Positions 1 through 14,500 of a stretch of DNA of 64,000 bases are shown one piece after another. Origin of the DNA: Chrysomallon squamiferum. Its lineage: Eukaryota; Mollusca; Gastropoda; Neomphalida; Peltospiridae. The stretch is from contig CM022679.1 of assembly GCA_012295275.1 (NCBI GenBank), forward strand, positions 17,124,342 through 17,188,341. The letters are read 5' to 3'. The translations under genes and the position numbers were made by a program. Numbering within the stretch: the first letter of the stretch is position 1; every line of letters begins with the position of its first letter. A model generated the notes under the pieces. It searched no databases and was not told where the DNA came from. It worked only from the letters and a program-made list of their open reading frames with translations.

Positions 1-3000
1 ATTTTCAAACAAATAAAGAAAACAATATTTATATTGTCGTCTTTTTAAATTATATTTAACGTATGTTATATTTTAAAAAAAAACATAAGTTGGTTAATTT
101 ATAAATACTGAAATAAATAAAATAATAAATTAAATATTTTACCCAATCTGTAGTTTATTTCCTTCTTTACAATCATCATAAAACTAGAGTAAATAATTTC
201 TGATGTTTCTTTTGAATAATTAAATCTATTTAAATTGCTGTTTTCAATTTAACTGAACTTAAAATATAAAAAAAAACATTTAAAATTCATTTACACTTTC
301 ATTCATTTCATATCAGAATTATATGAAGTCAAGTGATTTACTTTATTTATTATTTCTGAAACTGAGCATCAGTCAAGTTGTTAAAAGCGATTAGACCAAA
401 CATTTTAATGAATTATTTAACATTAAATAATCTAAATATTGTTAAATAAATAATTATTTTTTCAGTATATTTATCATGAATGTTGGATTACTGGATCTAA
501 TGAATCAGATTTGAAATTACAAAAATGTTGTTCTTAAAACAGGTATATTGTTTTTCTTATAGAAGGAATTAACCGGCAAGTGAACATCTGTAGCAAAGAT
601 AGAAAAAGGGAGACTAGAAAATAACTAAATTTCTGAGCTATGTGGGTGACACACCTGCATTTACAGGTGGACTTCAGATGGACCTCAGGTGCAGACCTAA
701 CATTTAAAACATGACTGTTTGCACTCCGACTAACCCATTTGCATCTACAGTGGTTCGGTCTACCATCCTCGACTTTTCACTACTTGTTAAATCCAGTGTA
801 AAATGTTAATTCACATTCCTAATATCTTGTTTGTTACTTTTTGTTTGTTTTTTTTCATCTAAATAACTGTAAGGTGACAATCAGCCAGTAACCACTTAAC
901 TTCATAAAAGATTTTAACAAAAAAAATAAATAATAAATAATAAAAAAAATTACATAAAGACCCCAAAAAATAAAATAAAATAAAATAAAATAAACATAAA
1001 CATATATATAATTTTAGAAGAACTAGATCATCTGTATCAGTAATAAAAATAAAACTGTAAGAAATTAATTAAATCCAGTAAATGTGAATGGAAGAGTCAA
1101 ACATCAGTTAGTTAATTGTGAATATAAAATAGTGACACGAAGAATGACAAAGTAAATGCAGTGTCACAGTGTACAAATGTGCTTAATACTCTAACATGAC
1201 ATTTAAATTATGACCATTTTTCTACATCATAGAAATGTGCTACTGTGTGCTGGAATGGATGATTTCTTCTTATTTCAAGTGACCACCCTTCATTCTTTAC
1301 TACTGTCCAATTTGCCAGCTGGCTGGATGGTCATTAGAAACATGGTATTAACCAATAAATTCAGTAACTGGACTCTGTCAACAATCACAGTTGGTCTCAT
1401 TTAGCATGACCTATAGCACCCCAGCTACGAAATAGTGGCCATAAATTCTGACCTCGGGCCTTTATCTTCAAGGGCAGCTGGCCATGGAAACATAAATCTC
1501 AACATTATACTCCGACTCCAAATAAACACATCACATTCTCTCCACTCAACTCCTTTGTTCTCTATGCTTTCATAACTACTGACACAAATTTATTATGTAC
1601 AATATTTAATAAACAGTTTGTTGTATTTATTTCTTTGTTGAATGTAATGAAGGGCTTGTTTGCTAGTGTATTTATTAACTGTTACATTCCATGGTTAAAC
1701 TGATATATCAAAGAATGCTAAAACAATTGATTTTTTTTTTCATTACACACTGCTTAAAAGTTATATTTGTTTTTATTATTTGAGAACAGATTTTTGTTTC
1801 AGAGCTCTAAATTAGTTAATCTTAACTTGGTCAGTAGCACCTCCTTTGGATTCTCTCCCTGTAAATACAGGGTTGGAGCTGTAAACACTATATATTTATA
1901 AATGATTATAACTTCACTACATTGGTATTGTACATCTATGGTCAGTATAAAATTTATATTAATAGTGGTACAAAAAAAGAAAAAATATGAAGACAGGGTT
2001 AAGAACCACTGCTCTAGATTAAACAATTATGAATCTGTGGTTGTGTTGATGGTCAGATGATTTATAATGACACAACAAGAGATTTATGTTTACAGTTATG
2101 ATGATGAAACTGTGGGAAGTGCAATGTGGTTAGTTTAGTTACTTGTATGACTCACAAAACCTGTCAGAAATAAATAATATCAAAAATAATAAATTTAAAG
2201 AGAAAAAAAATTAATTGACAGATGATTAATTATTCACGTGGACTAAATGAAATTACATCAATATAATTTTGATTAGCAGTAAAGAAAGGTTATGAAATAT
2301 TCAGAAACAATTTTAAATCAGAAAATGATATGCCCCTTTTAAAACCATTTCAAAATGAAGTGATCTCATTGAATTCTATAAAATCATAAATATATTTCAG
2401 TATTTCATAGTCTTTATTTTATTATTATTATTCTTTTTTTAAATTGTTTGACCACATGTTAAATTTTAGGTATTACCATGTTTGTCAGATTTTCAAATAT
2501 TCCAAGTAAAATTCTTAAATTTTTATTTTATTGTTCACCATAAATTATTGGTTTTCTGTCCATATGGTAATATGAGAATAGTTTTAAGATGCATATAATA
2601 AATATGAATTACTAAAAATGCAAACAAAAAGCAAGCAAGTAACAGCAGTAACCCTTGCTTATGTTTAACACTCTATATGAATCACAGTGATTATGATTAT
2701 TCAAATGTAAGGCCCACCATGTTATTATTGTCAGTGTATTACTATTCAGTCTGCTCTCAGTGGTAAAACAAAATAATTAGTCATCAGCCTTAAACATGAC
2801 ATCTTAAAGTCAATATTGATAGTTAATTTACAAAACCTAGTATTTTATTCACAGTCTTGCCTGAAACTGATTTCTGCTGTTTTATAAAATGAGAGATGTT
2901 ACTAAGTTTTTTAATTCTTTTACATACAACTTTATAATTTAAAAAAAATGTTGCAATAATATTAATAAGAGACAGGTCATGTCTTGATTATAGATGAGAA

Positions 3001-6000
3001 TGGATCCAAATGGTAATCCAACAGAGAGATAGAATGGGAAAGTGTTCAACATTATTTAGATAAAAAATTGAAAATGTAGGAAAATGTAAAACAAACATGG
3101 CTCTAACTGACTTTAAAAGTTATTTCAGTTTTGAGAAGTTCAATGTTTGTGATCGGAAAGAAAAACATATGGTGCATATTAGAACCAGAAGGAAGAGATC
3201 TGATCTCTCCAGGAGCAATTCAAACCATTCTAATGCAATTCTTCCATTGGGTTTTATGTTTTAAGTCTGTATTCACTTAGTTACTAAAGTGCTTTCTTCA
3301 CCTATTTCAGTTTTCAGGAAGAGTTTGTTTCTAACCTAAATTTTTAAAACTGTCTTAATAAATATTTTCAATTTCCATTTTATCTAATAGTCACTAGTCT
3401 CATCTTCTCAAAGAAAGTGTGTAACTCTGACTAAATATTTTTGATAATATAAATATTTATATGCTTGTATTTCTGTGTGATATTATCTAAGAAAACTTAT
3501 CATATTTCTGATTTATAAATACTCTTTGTTTATCTGCAAATGTCATGTTTCATGTACTGATGTTTCTTATATTGTCCCTCAATGTATATTGAAAGTGGTA
3601 ATTTACCCCACTGTACATACTCAGTTTTCTTTTTTAAACTATATCAAACATATATCTCTGAAGGCAATCTCTGGATTCAAACCAAAATTTTTCTTCAGTG
3701 TGACTGCTCTTTGCATCTTAACCCTTATCACTACTACTGAAGAAGAAAGATTTGCATCTTGTTTGCTTTTTACAACTTTTTCACTGTCTTCTGTGAGACA
3801 TTTAGTACACTCATTTCATGGTGGAAGTGCAGTGTTCTTGGAGCAGTCATCTATGTGAAACTAGAAATTCCAGCCAGTTTTAAAGAATGTATTCATTAAT
3901 AAAGGAACAACATAATGGCTCTGCTGAAACTGTGATAAGTATTCTTGTAACCATACTTATTGATGTTTTAATATTAGCACAAGGAATTGCCACATTGAAA
4001 TAAAAAAATAAACAATAATAATATTATAAATAAAATATAATCACAGCTCAAAAAGTAATAATTTCATTAATTTAGCTCAAAACTGAAATGATTAATGCTA
4101 TTGAGCATGGATAATTAGAGCCAGTCAAAAACAAAAAATATACTTATACATAGATAGATATAAGTAGTTTTTATTTCTATCAAAACCGACAATCTTACGG
4201 TTATATAAGAATGTATAAAGAATAATATCTGTTGTCCAACAATTGCAATAAGAGAAAACCACAATGACCTCTATGCTGAACAGTAGCTAAATTACACATG
4301 TTGAAACTATCTCTAATTTATGATTCAAACAGAGAATCCACTTTGACAACAAGTTGTAATTACTGGAGGTAAACAGCTGAAATGCTTCTCAAAGCATTCC
4401 CAATGGGACTGCTGCATTCTCAACTAAGAAAGCTGGGTGATGGTTCAATTTTTCACATCAATAAACCCAATCACATGGACAAGATTTCCAGTTTAATATT
4501 TGTCAATGTCACTTCTCCAGCAATTTCTAGTTGAGCAATACCTGTTCATATCTGCATGTCAAAAGGTCAACACATGAGAAGAAATAAAATAATACTAAAG
4601 AAATAGATGGAAATGCACATGGTGGAATTAAAAGCCATTTGATACTCTAATCAGTTTCTGAATTAGATATTGGATTTTTGTTAGTGACTGCATAATGGGT
4701 AGAGCTAAAAATTCTATATGGTTTACCTAAATATTTGAGTTTAAAAAGTTAGTGAATATTACTGAAGTGATAATTTTTATGTATTAAAATATTATTTGAA
4801 CAAACTTTAACTACTGAAACCTAAGAGTCAAAAACATTCTACAAAACTAAATACAGAAACTGATTTGAAATAACCAAAATTATTGTAACTTGTTGAAACT
4901 TTAATCAAAACTAAAAACACTACAACATGATTTTGAAATATGTTAAAAAAGCAACAAGTTTCATTTTAAATAATGTAATAATTAAGAGTTCAGAATGGGA
5001 CTTCAAAACTAAAATCATTCTGGCTCTGATATTACACTCACTATAAACTACACTTAGTAAGTCAAGAAATACTGGACAAATCTTGTGTGTGAATCTTTTT
5101 TTTTTTTAAATCGGAGCATTATACAAGATTCTTTGATAAACAGTGGGGAACACTAGTTAAAAAAGAAAACAATGAAAAACCTGTTGTAACAGGAATTTCC
5201 AGAAACCCAGCATATCTAAAGTTTGTACTCTAAGCTAATGCTATTCTCCTCAAATGAAGAGATAGGGTGATTAGTTATAATGGTGATTATGAAAATTTGA
5301 AACATCTGATTTCAAGGCATGGTCTCTCTTCCTCTCTGAACAGTGAATAACAAAAATACTCTGCCAGTTCATTTACTGTAGAAAGCCAGTGAGGGAAATG
5401 GCATGATTAAAGGATTAACATTCACAGTCGGTAAAACCATGTGGCTGAATGTGCAGCATTAAGTATTTAGATTTAATTAGTACCAGTTTGATTACTGGAT
5501 GCAAATAAATTATACTAGCTATAGTTAATATAAGTGACAAAGTAAAGAATGAAAAGATGTTCTAGACAAAGCATTAATTTTTCATTTTCAGAAATATCAT
5601 CAAAAAAACTGTAACATGAAAAAACAACAAGGTTGCTCTTATTTCATTTAGTCAATTACTTGTCTTTTTAATTTGTTAAGTAGAAATAATGAATTACTTG
5701 AAATATATATATATTTTTTTTTTCCCCCCCATTTCTAAATCTTGATAACATGTGCACAAAACATATTCATGTCTTGAAGACAGAAATGAACCTTTAACTG
5801 GTACATTTTTTTCTTGGATAAACTAGTAAAATATGATAAATTATTAGTAAATAAAATAAAACACCCAACCCCAGATTTCACCAAAAACAATAAAAAGAAT
5901 GTATATATATTTCTTATTTGATTAAAGTATGACTAAGAGAATAACCAGTGAAAGTGTGATAAATATGTACACAGATGAGATGGATTTCATCCTACCAAGA

Positions 6001-8376
6001 ACTGAATCAACAACTGAGAAATTACCTTGTATTTGGTCAAATGGGGAAATAAATCATTTCTTATAGCAAACACAACACTGCTGTATTGAGCTCATACGCT
6101 GACCTGCAGACATTTATAAACTTTGTCTATTTTTTAATGAATTATTCAAAGAGATTATTTACAAAGGAACATAAGACATTAATTTGTTGTGTTTTAGATT
6201 AGTTTCAAAATGTTAGATGATTATAGTGTAAAGAAAAAAAAAAAATCAGAAATGTATAATGTAAAATAAAAATAAGAACATCCCAATAATGTATCTATTC
6301 TTTAAAATGTATATAAATTTGCATTTTTTGTTAGATACTGAAATATAACAATGCATTTGCTATCCATATCATCATATCAGCTTGTAGACTAAAATATAAA
6401 AAAATATAAAATATTTATGTCTACAAAAATGCTAATTGAATTATTTCTGTAAATTAAACTTAATGAAATCTGCTGATAATAATTTTCATAAAATGATCAA
6501 CAGTTTTTACCTCTGAGCTTAAAAAGAAATCAATAGAGAGCAAAGTGCCAGTATTGTAATGAAATTTGTTGTAAATTATTTAATAATCATCACTGACACT
6601 TGAGAAATTGATCTATGTGTTAATTCCCCAGTCAATGATCCTCAAGTAATAAGAGCAACCGATGCATTCATTCCCAGATCCTTTAGATCCATAGTGAGAT
6701 AAAAAAAAGAAAGAAGCAAAAACATCCCTTTCCCTGTCTCAGTTATATGCTATTAATTGATTTTGGAATATTCAATAAGATGAGTGTAAGAAAAAAAAAA
6801 GATTAAAAATAAGACTGTCTATACTGAACAATTTTGACTAGGTTTATTTAATCAAATGTTTGTATCCAGTCTTCACGATAGGACATTTTCTTCATGGCAC
6901 AAACAGAAAAGAGTATAAAAAAAAATGTTTTGATAAAATGTGGCAGACTTCTGAGTCATCTGTCTGTAGAACCTCGAATGATCCATCAAAGTGACTGGAG
7001 AAATAGTTGTGTATTATCAGAACAAGTGCTCAGCAGAGTTTCATAATTTCAAAACACTCGACAGCCTTGGTGCAAGTTAATGTGAGGCAATCTCATTGCC
7101 TCCAACAATCATTTATGATTAACTCTGGTTTTGCCCATCTATTGAGCAGAGATTTATTTCCTTGTCTTGTCACATGATTTGATTCTCTCATCATGGAAGA
7201 GATGTGGCTCGAGCCAGAAATAAGCCAAAAGTATATTGTAATTTGTTGCACAAATGGGTGCTATTCAGAAGCAAACAGCTGAGCACTCGTAAATGCCTCA
7301 GATTATTGCAAAATAGAAAACATTTAATCAATATGGCTCAGAAAGGTCTGCGTAAATTTGCTTCCTTTTATATCACTAATAGCCACAACAGTGAGGAAAA
7401 ACTTGGAGCCACGATGCTACTCTTTTCCAAGGTAATAACTTGCTCATTCATATCTGATTGGTGTACTGATGGATGAAGGCATCAGACACTTCTATTAGTA
7501 CACATGTGCCATTTTTCATTAGCTTTTTCTTCTGCAGTCAGAATATTTCTACTGTTAATTTTCACATGAAAGTCATGTGTGAAAGAAGATAAGTGAAATA
7601 AGGTTGAGAAGAGAACTAATTAACAATAATATTGGGAGGTCCATAAATGCACTTAGCTGATGTTGGTTAGAAAATATTTTTATTTATTTTTTAAATTGAT
7701 TGCTCAGTAAAAAAATATGTGAAATAATTTGCTTAATTTTACATACTAAGTGTTACCAGAAATATCTGACTGATTGCAAATGCAATATATATAAAAATAA
7801 AAATTGATTGCCATGTTTCATTTAATAGTTCTAGAATGAACTATATAAACAATAATTATAAAATTACTACATCATGTCAAAAATGAGCAGCAGGCAAATA
7901 AAGCTGACCAGTGGCATGATCAGCATCCTGGTTAGTGTGCTCTAAGGATAATGAAATCTGAATGTTTGCAAATAAATCATGTGGTTTATCAGTGTTGATA
8001 GCCTCTTTGTACCAGCCCTGACTCAATGTCAAATGACCAATGTGTGTTTACATTAATTTCCATAGATTAATTACCATACAATTCTAATTATAAACAGTAC
8101 ATGCTTTAGAATAATGAAGAGTATTATATAATCAGAATACCATTTAGTTATTCACTGCCCACAACTATAGATAACTAAAAGTGACATTCCACCATCAATA
8201 TAAAAAACAAAAATAAAATAAAAACAATAATATTAAAAAAAGGAGAAAAAGGAGAAAATAATTAAATAAAAATAATTTTTAAAAATTTCAAAGAAGTAGA
8301 AGAATGACAGATATTATTAATATTATGAAAAATATTTGTTGTATTTTATATAAGTAATTTAGCTGTATATAAGTAC
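1..8376. other. Left edge: STPG2 intron 9 and/or 3' region, no recognisable exon
   Basis: AT-rich sequence without a supportable exon. I looked on the minus strand for the PG-type exon that should follow exon 9 and saw no Pro-Gly-Pro-Gly-x-Tyr coding. It holds an A-rich (TAAAA)n tract at 970-993, an E-box cluster at 652-691, and unique-looking, more complex sequence at about 5,200-5,450 and 6,950-7,480. Open frames of up to 110 codons (for example 3,526-3,858) look like chance. Confidence 0.5.
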
Positions 8377-8560
8377 CTGGCACTTCAGCATCAGGTTGTT
8401 CCACCACAATGTCCCTAGGAGGAGCAAATCGAGAGGCAGCAGAAAGGAAGGAGCCATGTTTTCTCTTTGCAGCATCTGATCTAGGTTTAGCATATTTTGT
8501 CTTCACTTGTGATTCTTCATAAGACTTTGACACATCATAAGTACCAGGTGGAGGAATTTC
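8377..8560 (-). CDS. STPG2: STPG2 coding exon 9 (residues 433-493), last one recognised
   Basis: 184 bp, enters in phase 0 (acceptor GTTTAG) and leaves in phase 1 at ...GTGCCAG with donor GTACTT. It encodes EIPPPGTYDVSKSYEES, a basic segment KPRSDAAKRKHGS, the element SFLSAASRFAPPRD and DAEVP plus G. The next exon should begin by completing a PG motif, but none was found in the left 8.4 kb. Reading through the donor instead gives GTY and then AT-rich, non-protein-like sequence ending at a stop near 8,288. A retained-intron terminus is therefore possible but less likely. Confidence 0.85.
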
Positions 8561-11500
8561 CTAAACATACAAAAAAAAATCATAATAAATAAATAGATAA
8601 AAAATCATAATTAAACATTAAAAAAAATAAAATATTTAATTCTGTTCTGATTGTTTTAAAAATAAAAAATTGTATAATGACCAAAATTCAAACTAAGATA
8701 TTAGAAAAGAAAATTGTCATGACAATAAGGCTATTTCTAATCTGTGGAGGAAATATTTTCAGCAAACAATAATAATCACTTAAAGAAACAAGAACAGAAA
8801 TCCAGATTAAATTAAAGGATTCCTGTGAAAAACAAATTATTATTAAAAAAAAGAAGTCTGAAAAAATTTAGGAAAATCAACAAATATTTTTCATTAAGGA
8901 TTTCATTGTATTTAGAAAGAAAAAACCCACCAACTGTCACCAGGGATTTCCAATCCTTGTTTTATTATTGCATTCTTCCAAAACATAAAAGAAAGGTTTC
9001 AAGTTTAATGTTCATTACAAGTCTTGATTTAGAGTGAACAAAAAGATAATTTATGTTGTTAGAGATGGATTAAGGAAATATATTATGGGGATTAATGCAG
9101 ACTCAATGGTTAGACAATGACACAAATTGATTCCATTACGTTATAGCATCAAACATAACAGACTTAAAGCTTTAGGTTTATTGGCTCAAGGAAAAAATAT
9201 TTTCTATTCCATTCCAGTGAGCATTGCTGTTGTAAGATTAGAGCAGATAATTTGTGTAATTTGAAGAGGATGGAAATGAAAAAATGCATCCAAAAAAGTG
9301 TAATCCCTCAACAGATTTTAAGATATTAATGGATTGTGATCAATGCAAAGCAAAAAAATAAATGGCTCTACTTCATGCCAATACACACAAAGTGCTATTT
9401 TTCAAGAGAACAGTAAGACTTCTATTCTAAGTGACAATTCATGCTCCAGGATAAACTTTTTTTTTTTTTAATTTCAGATTATTTTAAAACAACATTTCAG
9501 CTTGTATTTTGATGGTGGACATGGCTATGTATTTATAGTTTTCTAACTGGTTCTAAATTACTGATGCACATAACAGTTACCTAGGGCTTTTTAAAACTCA
9601 TATTCTACCTAAAACAAATGCCACATAAGACTTTAAGTATCTGACCTTTGTAACAAGATAATGAAAAGCAGTTTATCCACTCTGATTGGTGTTTGCTTGC
9701 AACAAACAGGAATTTTCGGTGCTATCATTTTAATGTAGTTTGGAAAAGAATGATTGTGCAGTGTACAAACACTTTTATTACAAATTGTTGTTTTCTATGT
9801 TATTAATCCAATTTCAACTAAAACCTCTTATTAGTATGAGATTCAAAATGTTCTGATTAGGAAAAAGGAATCCTTTTAAGATTCTTTTTGCACAGACATA
9901 ATGTATCATTGTTTTTCAATAAATCAGTTACATAAGACTGGCTGGAATGGGAAATTGTTCTGACTGCAAGCTGAGCTGATTGCGTGATTCTTCACACTTA
10001 AGAAAGCACTGAACAACAGCTGAAACAAAATCTGAAATTTTAAGAATATTTATGGACAATGCAGATTGTATATCATTGATGTCTTTTACAAAACTTGTGC
10101 AGAATTAATATTACTTACAAAAATTAAAAATTGCTGTTAAGGAATGTTTTTATGTAATTGCATCAATATATTTACATTTGAAAAATATTTGGCACACATT
10201 AATTTATTTTTTAATTTGTTTCTTTTGCTTTACTTTCTAAAAAAAACAAAACAATTCCAGACATGGATATGTTTAAATATTATATTAATATTTATCACAA
10301 CTATTACAAAATAAAGGAAGCATAACAAAGAAGGAAAATATGAGATTGCTAAGAAATGGAAAATGTTTCATGAATGATTAATCATAGACTGAGGAAAAGC
10401 AGTGTCTTGTAAAGCTGACTTTATTAAAGTCTACAGTATGACAACAGTGATGGAGTGGGGATTATGACAGTTCTTCAAGAGTCTAATGTCTGTAAGGGAC
10501 AGGTGAACCTGCATGGTGGCTTTTATAATGCTATTCATCTCTGTCTAAATTTATGAAAGCAATTTCTTGTTGACATAAACATTAACTTTTTTAATTTAAT
10601 GGATAATTTAGGAGAAGCTTTGTTTTAAATAACTCCAGTTTACTAAACATTTTTGTATAACAGTGCAAATTATCATTCTAAAAAATCATATTTTCCTGTT
10701 GCAACCAATGCTCTGTTTATACAATGAATGTATAAAATGCAGGAAATAATTTTCATAATGAAAAATCATGTATTAATTAGTCTTAAAGGTATGATTTATA
10801 TTTCAGCCTGAGTCCAAACTTTATAATAATCATTTTCATCCTTGAAATAGTAATAATATCTGACATTTTTATATAGTGAAAAGAAAATGCTATTAACCAT
10901 CTAAGAGATATCAATAACCAGTGATAGATTACAATACAGACAAATTAAAATCAAAATAATTAGCTTATTTCCTTACTATTTCAAAAAAAAAAAAAAAATT
11001 AATAATTAAAAACTAGTGTATTTTAAACATTTGTTAAAATAAAATCAACCTTATACATAAAATAGGCTTTCTGTCCTAATTCTGACACTGACATAAATGG
11101 ACACTGACAGTTGCTGAGTTTGCCATCAGCAGTAATCAGAAGTAAATCATTCATTGCTACTAATTAGTGATAGACATACTTAGATCACTTCAAGCCTCTT
11201 CTGTGCCTTAACCATCTATAAAACAAGTGAGACTATGTGAAGAAATTGCATAAGAGAAAATACCAGCTGTTTAACATGTGTGAGAGCTGAGATTAATTCT
11301 AATGTTTCAGGAAATACATTTTTAAATAGGAAAACAATTCCTGACACTTATTAAATCAATTTTGAAGACACTGCTGTTGTCAGTATGTTTAATTATCACA
11401 AATGTTTTTATTAATTACACAATTTGTTTATGTGTAGTGTGCACAATGCAGAATTGTAGAAAAGAAATTATTGTGTCCTTTCTAATGCATAGTTATCATT

Positions 11501-14500
11501 CTGTCAGTATCCTTTATTATTTAAATATTAATGATGATCAAGGTGTCTCAATACAAGTTCACACTATACTTAACAAAAAATTGTTACAGTCAAATTTATA
11601 GAAAAATATATTGTGAAGTGAAAGTAAAACATTTAGATTTATAAACCAATTGGTTTTTTTGGTTACTTACATACTTATATAAATGAAATTTGTTTTAAGC
11701 ATTCCTATAGTTAAGAGAAAAAAACAAAAAAACATTCATCATCCAAATAACTATCATTAAACAGTATGCTTTATTAAAGCACAGGTTAACAAATCAAAAT
11801 ATATTAATTAATACCTAAGTATTTCTTTTGTCCATTAATGTCAATAAAAAAAAAAAAAAAAAAAAAATTAAAAAAAATCTTGTCAATTTAAAATCAGCTA
11901 TAAAGAATAATTATTTATGCCTGTAATATAATATCAGTGATGTGGCTCCACAGCATGAAAAGAATTAGCAATTTGTACCAGGCTGTACATCTTTCATTGG
12001 TGTCAGCTAGTGACTGTTGAGTTTAGTTATAATTTATTACATTATTATAGTCATGAAACTAGTCATTAATCTTTGTTCTCTTATTTTAAGATTGGATATA
12101 TCAAATAACATCACATCTTCTAATAATTAAGATGATGGTAGGTCTTGTTAAAACCAGAATTTGAATGTAAAATGGATATAGATATTTTGGGTTTTGTGTA
12201 AATGAGAATGTGGATGCAGATACTTTACGGTTTAGTTTTAAATTTGGTTATTAACTTCAGAGGTAAAATGTTTTGTTTTTTTTTGTTGTTTTTTTAAATG
12301 TGAATTTTCAGAAAAGGGTGAGCAACATAATGGAAATAAGATTCATTATAAAAAAGAACAAAAAACATCTGTGGAAACAAAACAGTAGAGAGCACACACC
12401 GAGTACACTGCCTGTAACTCTGCATGAAGGAGATCTAAATGTCATTAATAATTATTATATATAAACATTTCAAGTTGTGTAAGTACTGAGTCAGTACTGC
12501 TAGTGTGGTCTCTGTGGATGACACAGACTTGCAAGGGACATGAGTGACATGAGATTAAACAGAGGCTGACCTAAGTCACAAACTTTAATCAGAGTAGTAT
12601 GAACATTAGGGCACAGGCTAGCAATGGTGACAGGCTATTCATCAGAACACGGCACAATATTGCCACTAAAACTGCCAACAATCACATTAGACTTGCCTCC
12701 ACTTGTTAGCATAATACAAGATACATGGTATTACTGAAATTAGAACTGTCAACCAGAATGCTTGCTTTTGACTCTAAAGTCTGCAATATTCAACTAGTGA
12801 AACAATAATGGGTGTGACAAGTTCAGTGTTCTTTAAGTCCAATCATTGTAAAAGATGATATTGTAAAAAGTAATACTTTCTTTGGGATTTTTAAATAAGA
12901 GAATTTTTTGTTTTTAATTTTGTGATCATTATGAATGATATAAACATTATGAATAAATAATAAAATGTTCAAAACAACAGATAATAAGTAAAGAAATAAA
13001 TAAGAAAGAAAGAAAGAAAGATGGAAAGAAAATAAATAAATAAGAAAATTAAAATTAAATAAAACATTTGTTTTAAATTAAAATTTAAAATTTAAAAAGA
13101 AAGCAAGCAATAAATGAAAGTTTGTAAATAAAAGAAAAGATGCTGCTGTACAGTGATGAAATCTCTGAAATGATGTTAGTGTTCAGACTTCAAGGATGTT
13201 TTCACTGAAACATTTCTTAACTTATGGATGCAGATGACAGGACTAAATTCCTGTGATCACAAAACTGATGAAAATGCTGACATCTGGACAACATATGTGC
13301 ACAAACAACAGACAAAACAAACTCTTGTGTAGTTTTCTTTCTTCAAACTTTACAATATTTTAAAAACTTTACAACAAAAAAAAAAAGATAAAAGAAAAAT
13401 AAGTAAAGAAACAGAAAAAATATGGAACAAAGACATTCGAAACCACGGATTTTGTTACTAAATAAAGCAGAGAATATAATGTAATTAACGCAGTTCACTG
13501 TAACTTATATCAGATATTAGATATATTTATTACCAATGGCTTAAATATTCTCAAATGAAATACCAGCTAAATATTGTTAGTGTAGCAATTTATTATAATT
13601 TTAGAAAATAAATAAAAATACATGTAGTAGTTTGGATTCTGGATTTAAAAAAATAAAAAAATAAATAAAGAATTAAAATAATTGTAAGAACTATGAATGT
13701 TCCTTTTTCATAAAAAGAAATAAAATGAAGTAAAATAAAATAAAATAATAGATAAATAAATTAAATCAAAAGTAGTCAGCTACTGAACAACAATAGGATA
13801 CATTTTCAAAGCAAGAGATAAATAGTCTAGTTTTCTCTCTAAGTGTACCACTTTTCCTTCTAAGTGCACCAAAGAAGAATAAAAATGGAGTAACAAATAA
13901 GACCATTTCTAGAAAAACCTATGTTTTGGAAGAGACTTTGGATATGTTTTATTAAACACCCAGGTTTCTAACTGTTCACACAGACACTTGTACAATGGCA
14001 GAACAATATCAATAGATTGCTATCATTGTGAAGTTGCTCATTATCCAGGTCTGAAAGTAATGGCAATACAATTTTTGGTGGAAATGTATTCATTCAGTTT
14101 AATTCATTATCTTATTATCTTCAAAATAAAAGTCAAGGAATTAATAAATATACAAACATTTTTGTCATTATAAAGAAAATACCAGAACAGATATGCATAT
14201 CTTGTTTCTTGTGGGGGTTTTAAAAATATGTTTGCTGAGGATATAATGAATGTAAATAGTATGGGTACCAGTATGTATTTAATTAGACAGGTACTTAATT
14301 ATGAATGAAATATAGACATTTATATACAGACATTTTAGGCATCTCACATTAGTAGTTTAAACTGTATATCTAATTCCCTTTTTAATGTTATTCACTTAAA
14401 TATATACAATATAATTAATTAATTTATAATTAAAGAAATCTTAAATTTTTGTTTATAATATTATTTTGGTAAAGTTTTGAAATCTGTAGATATAAACTAT

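Noticed and set aside
3526-3858. Plus-strand 110-codon frame
   Set aside because: Hydrophobic, low-information composition with no recognisable family; probably chance.
7204-7476. Plus-strand 90-codon frame starting MARARNKPK
   Set aside because: Basic start is suggestive, but no family is recognisable, no splice signals support it, and it lies in the presumed 3' part of STPG2 on the other strand.
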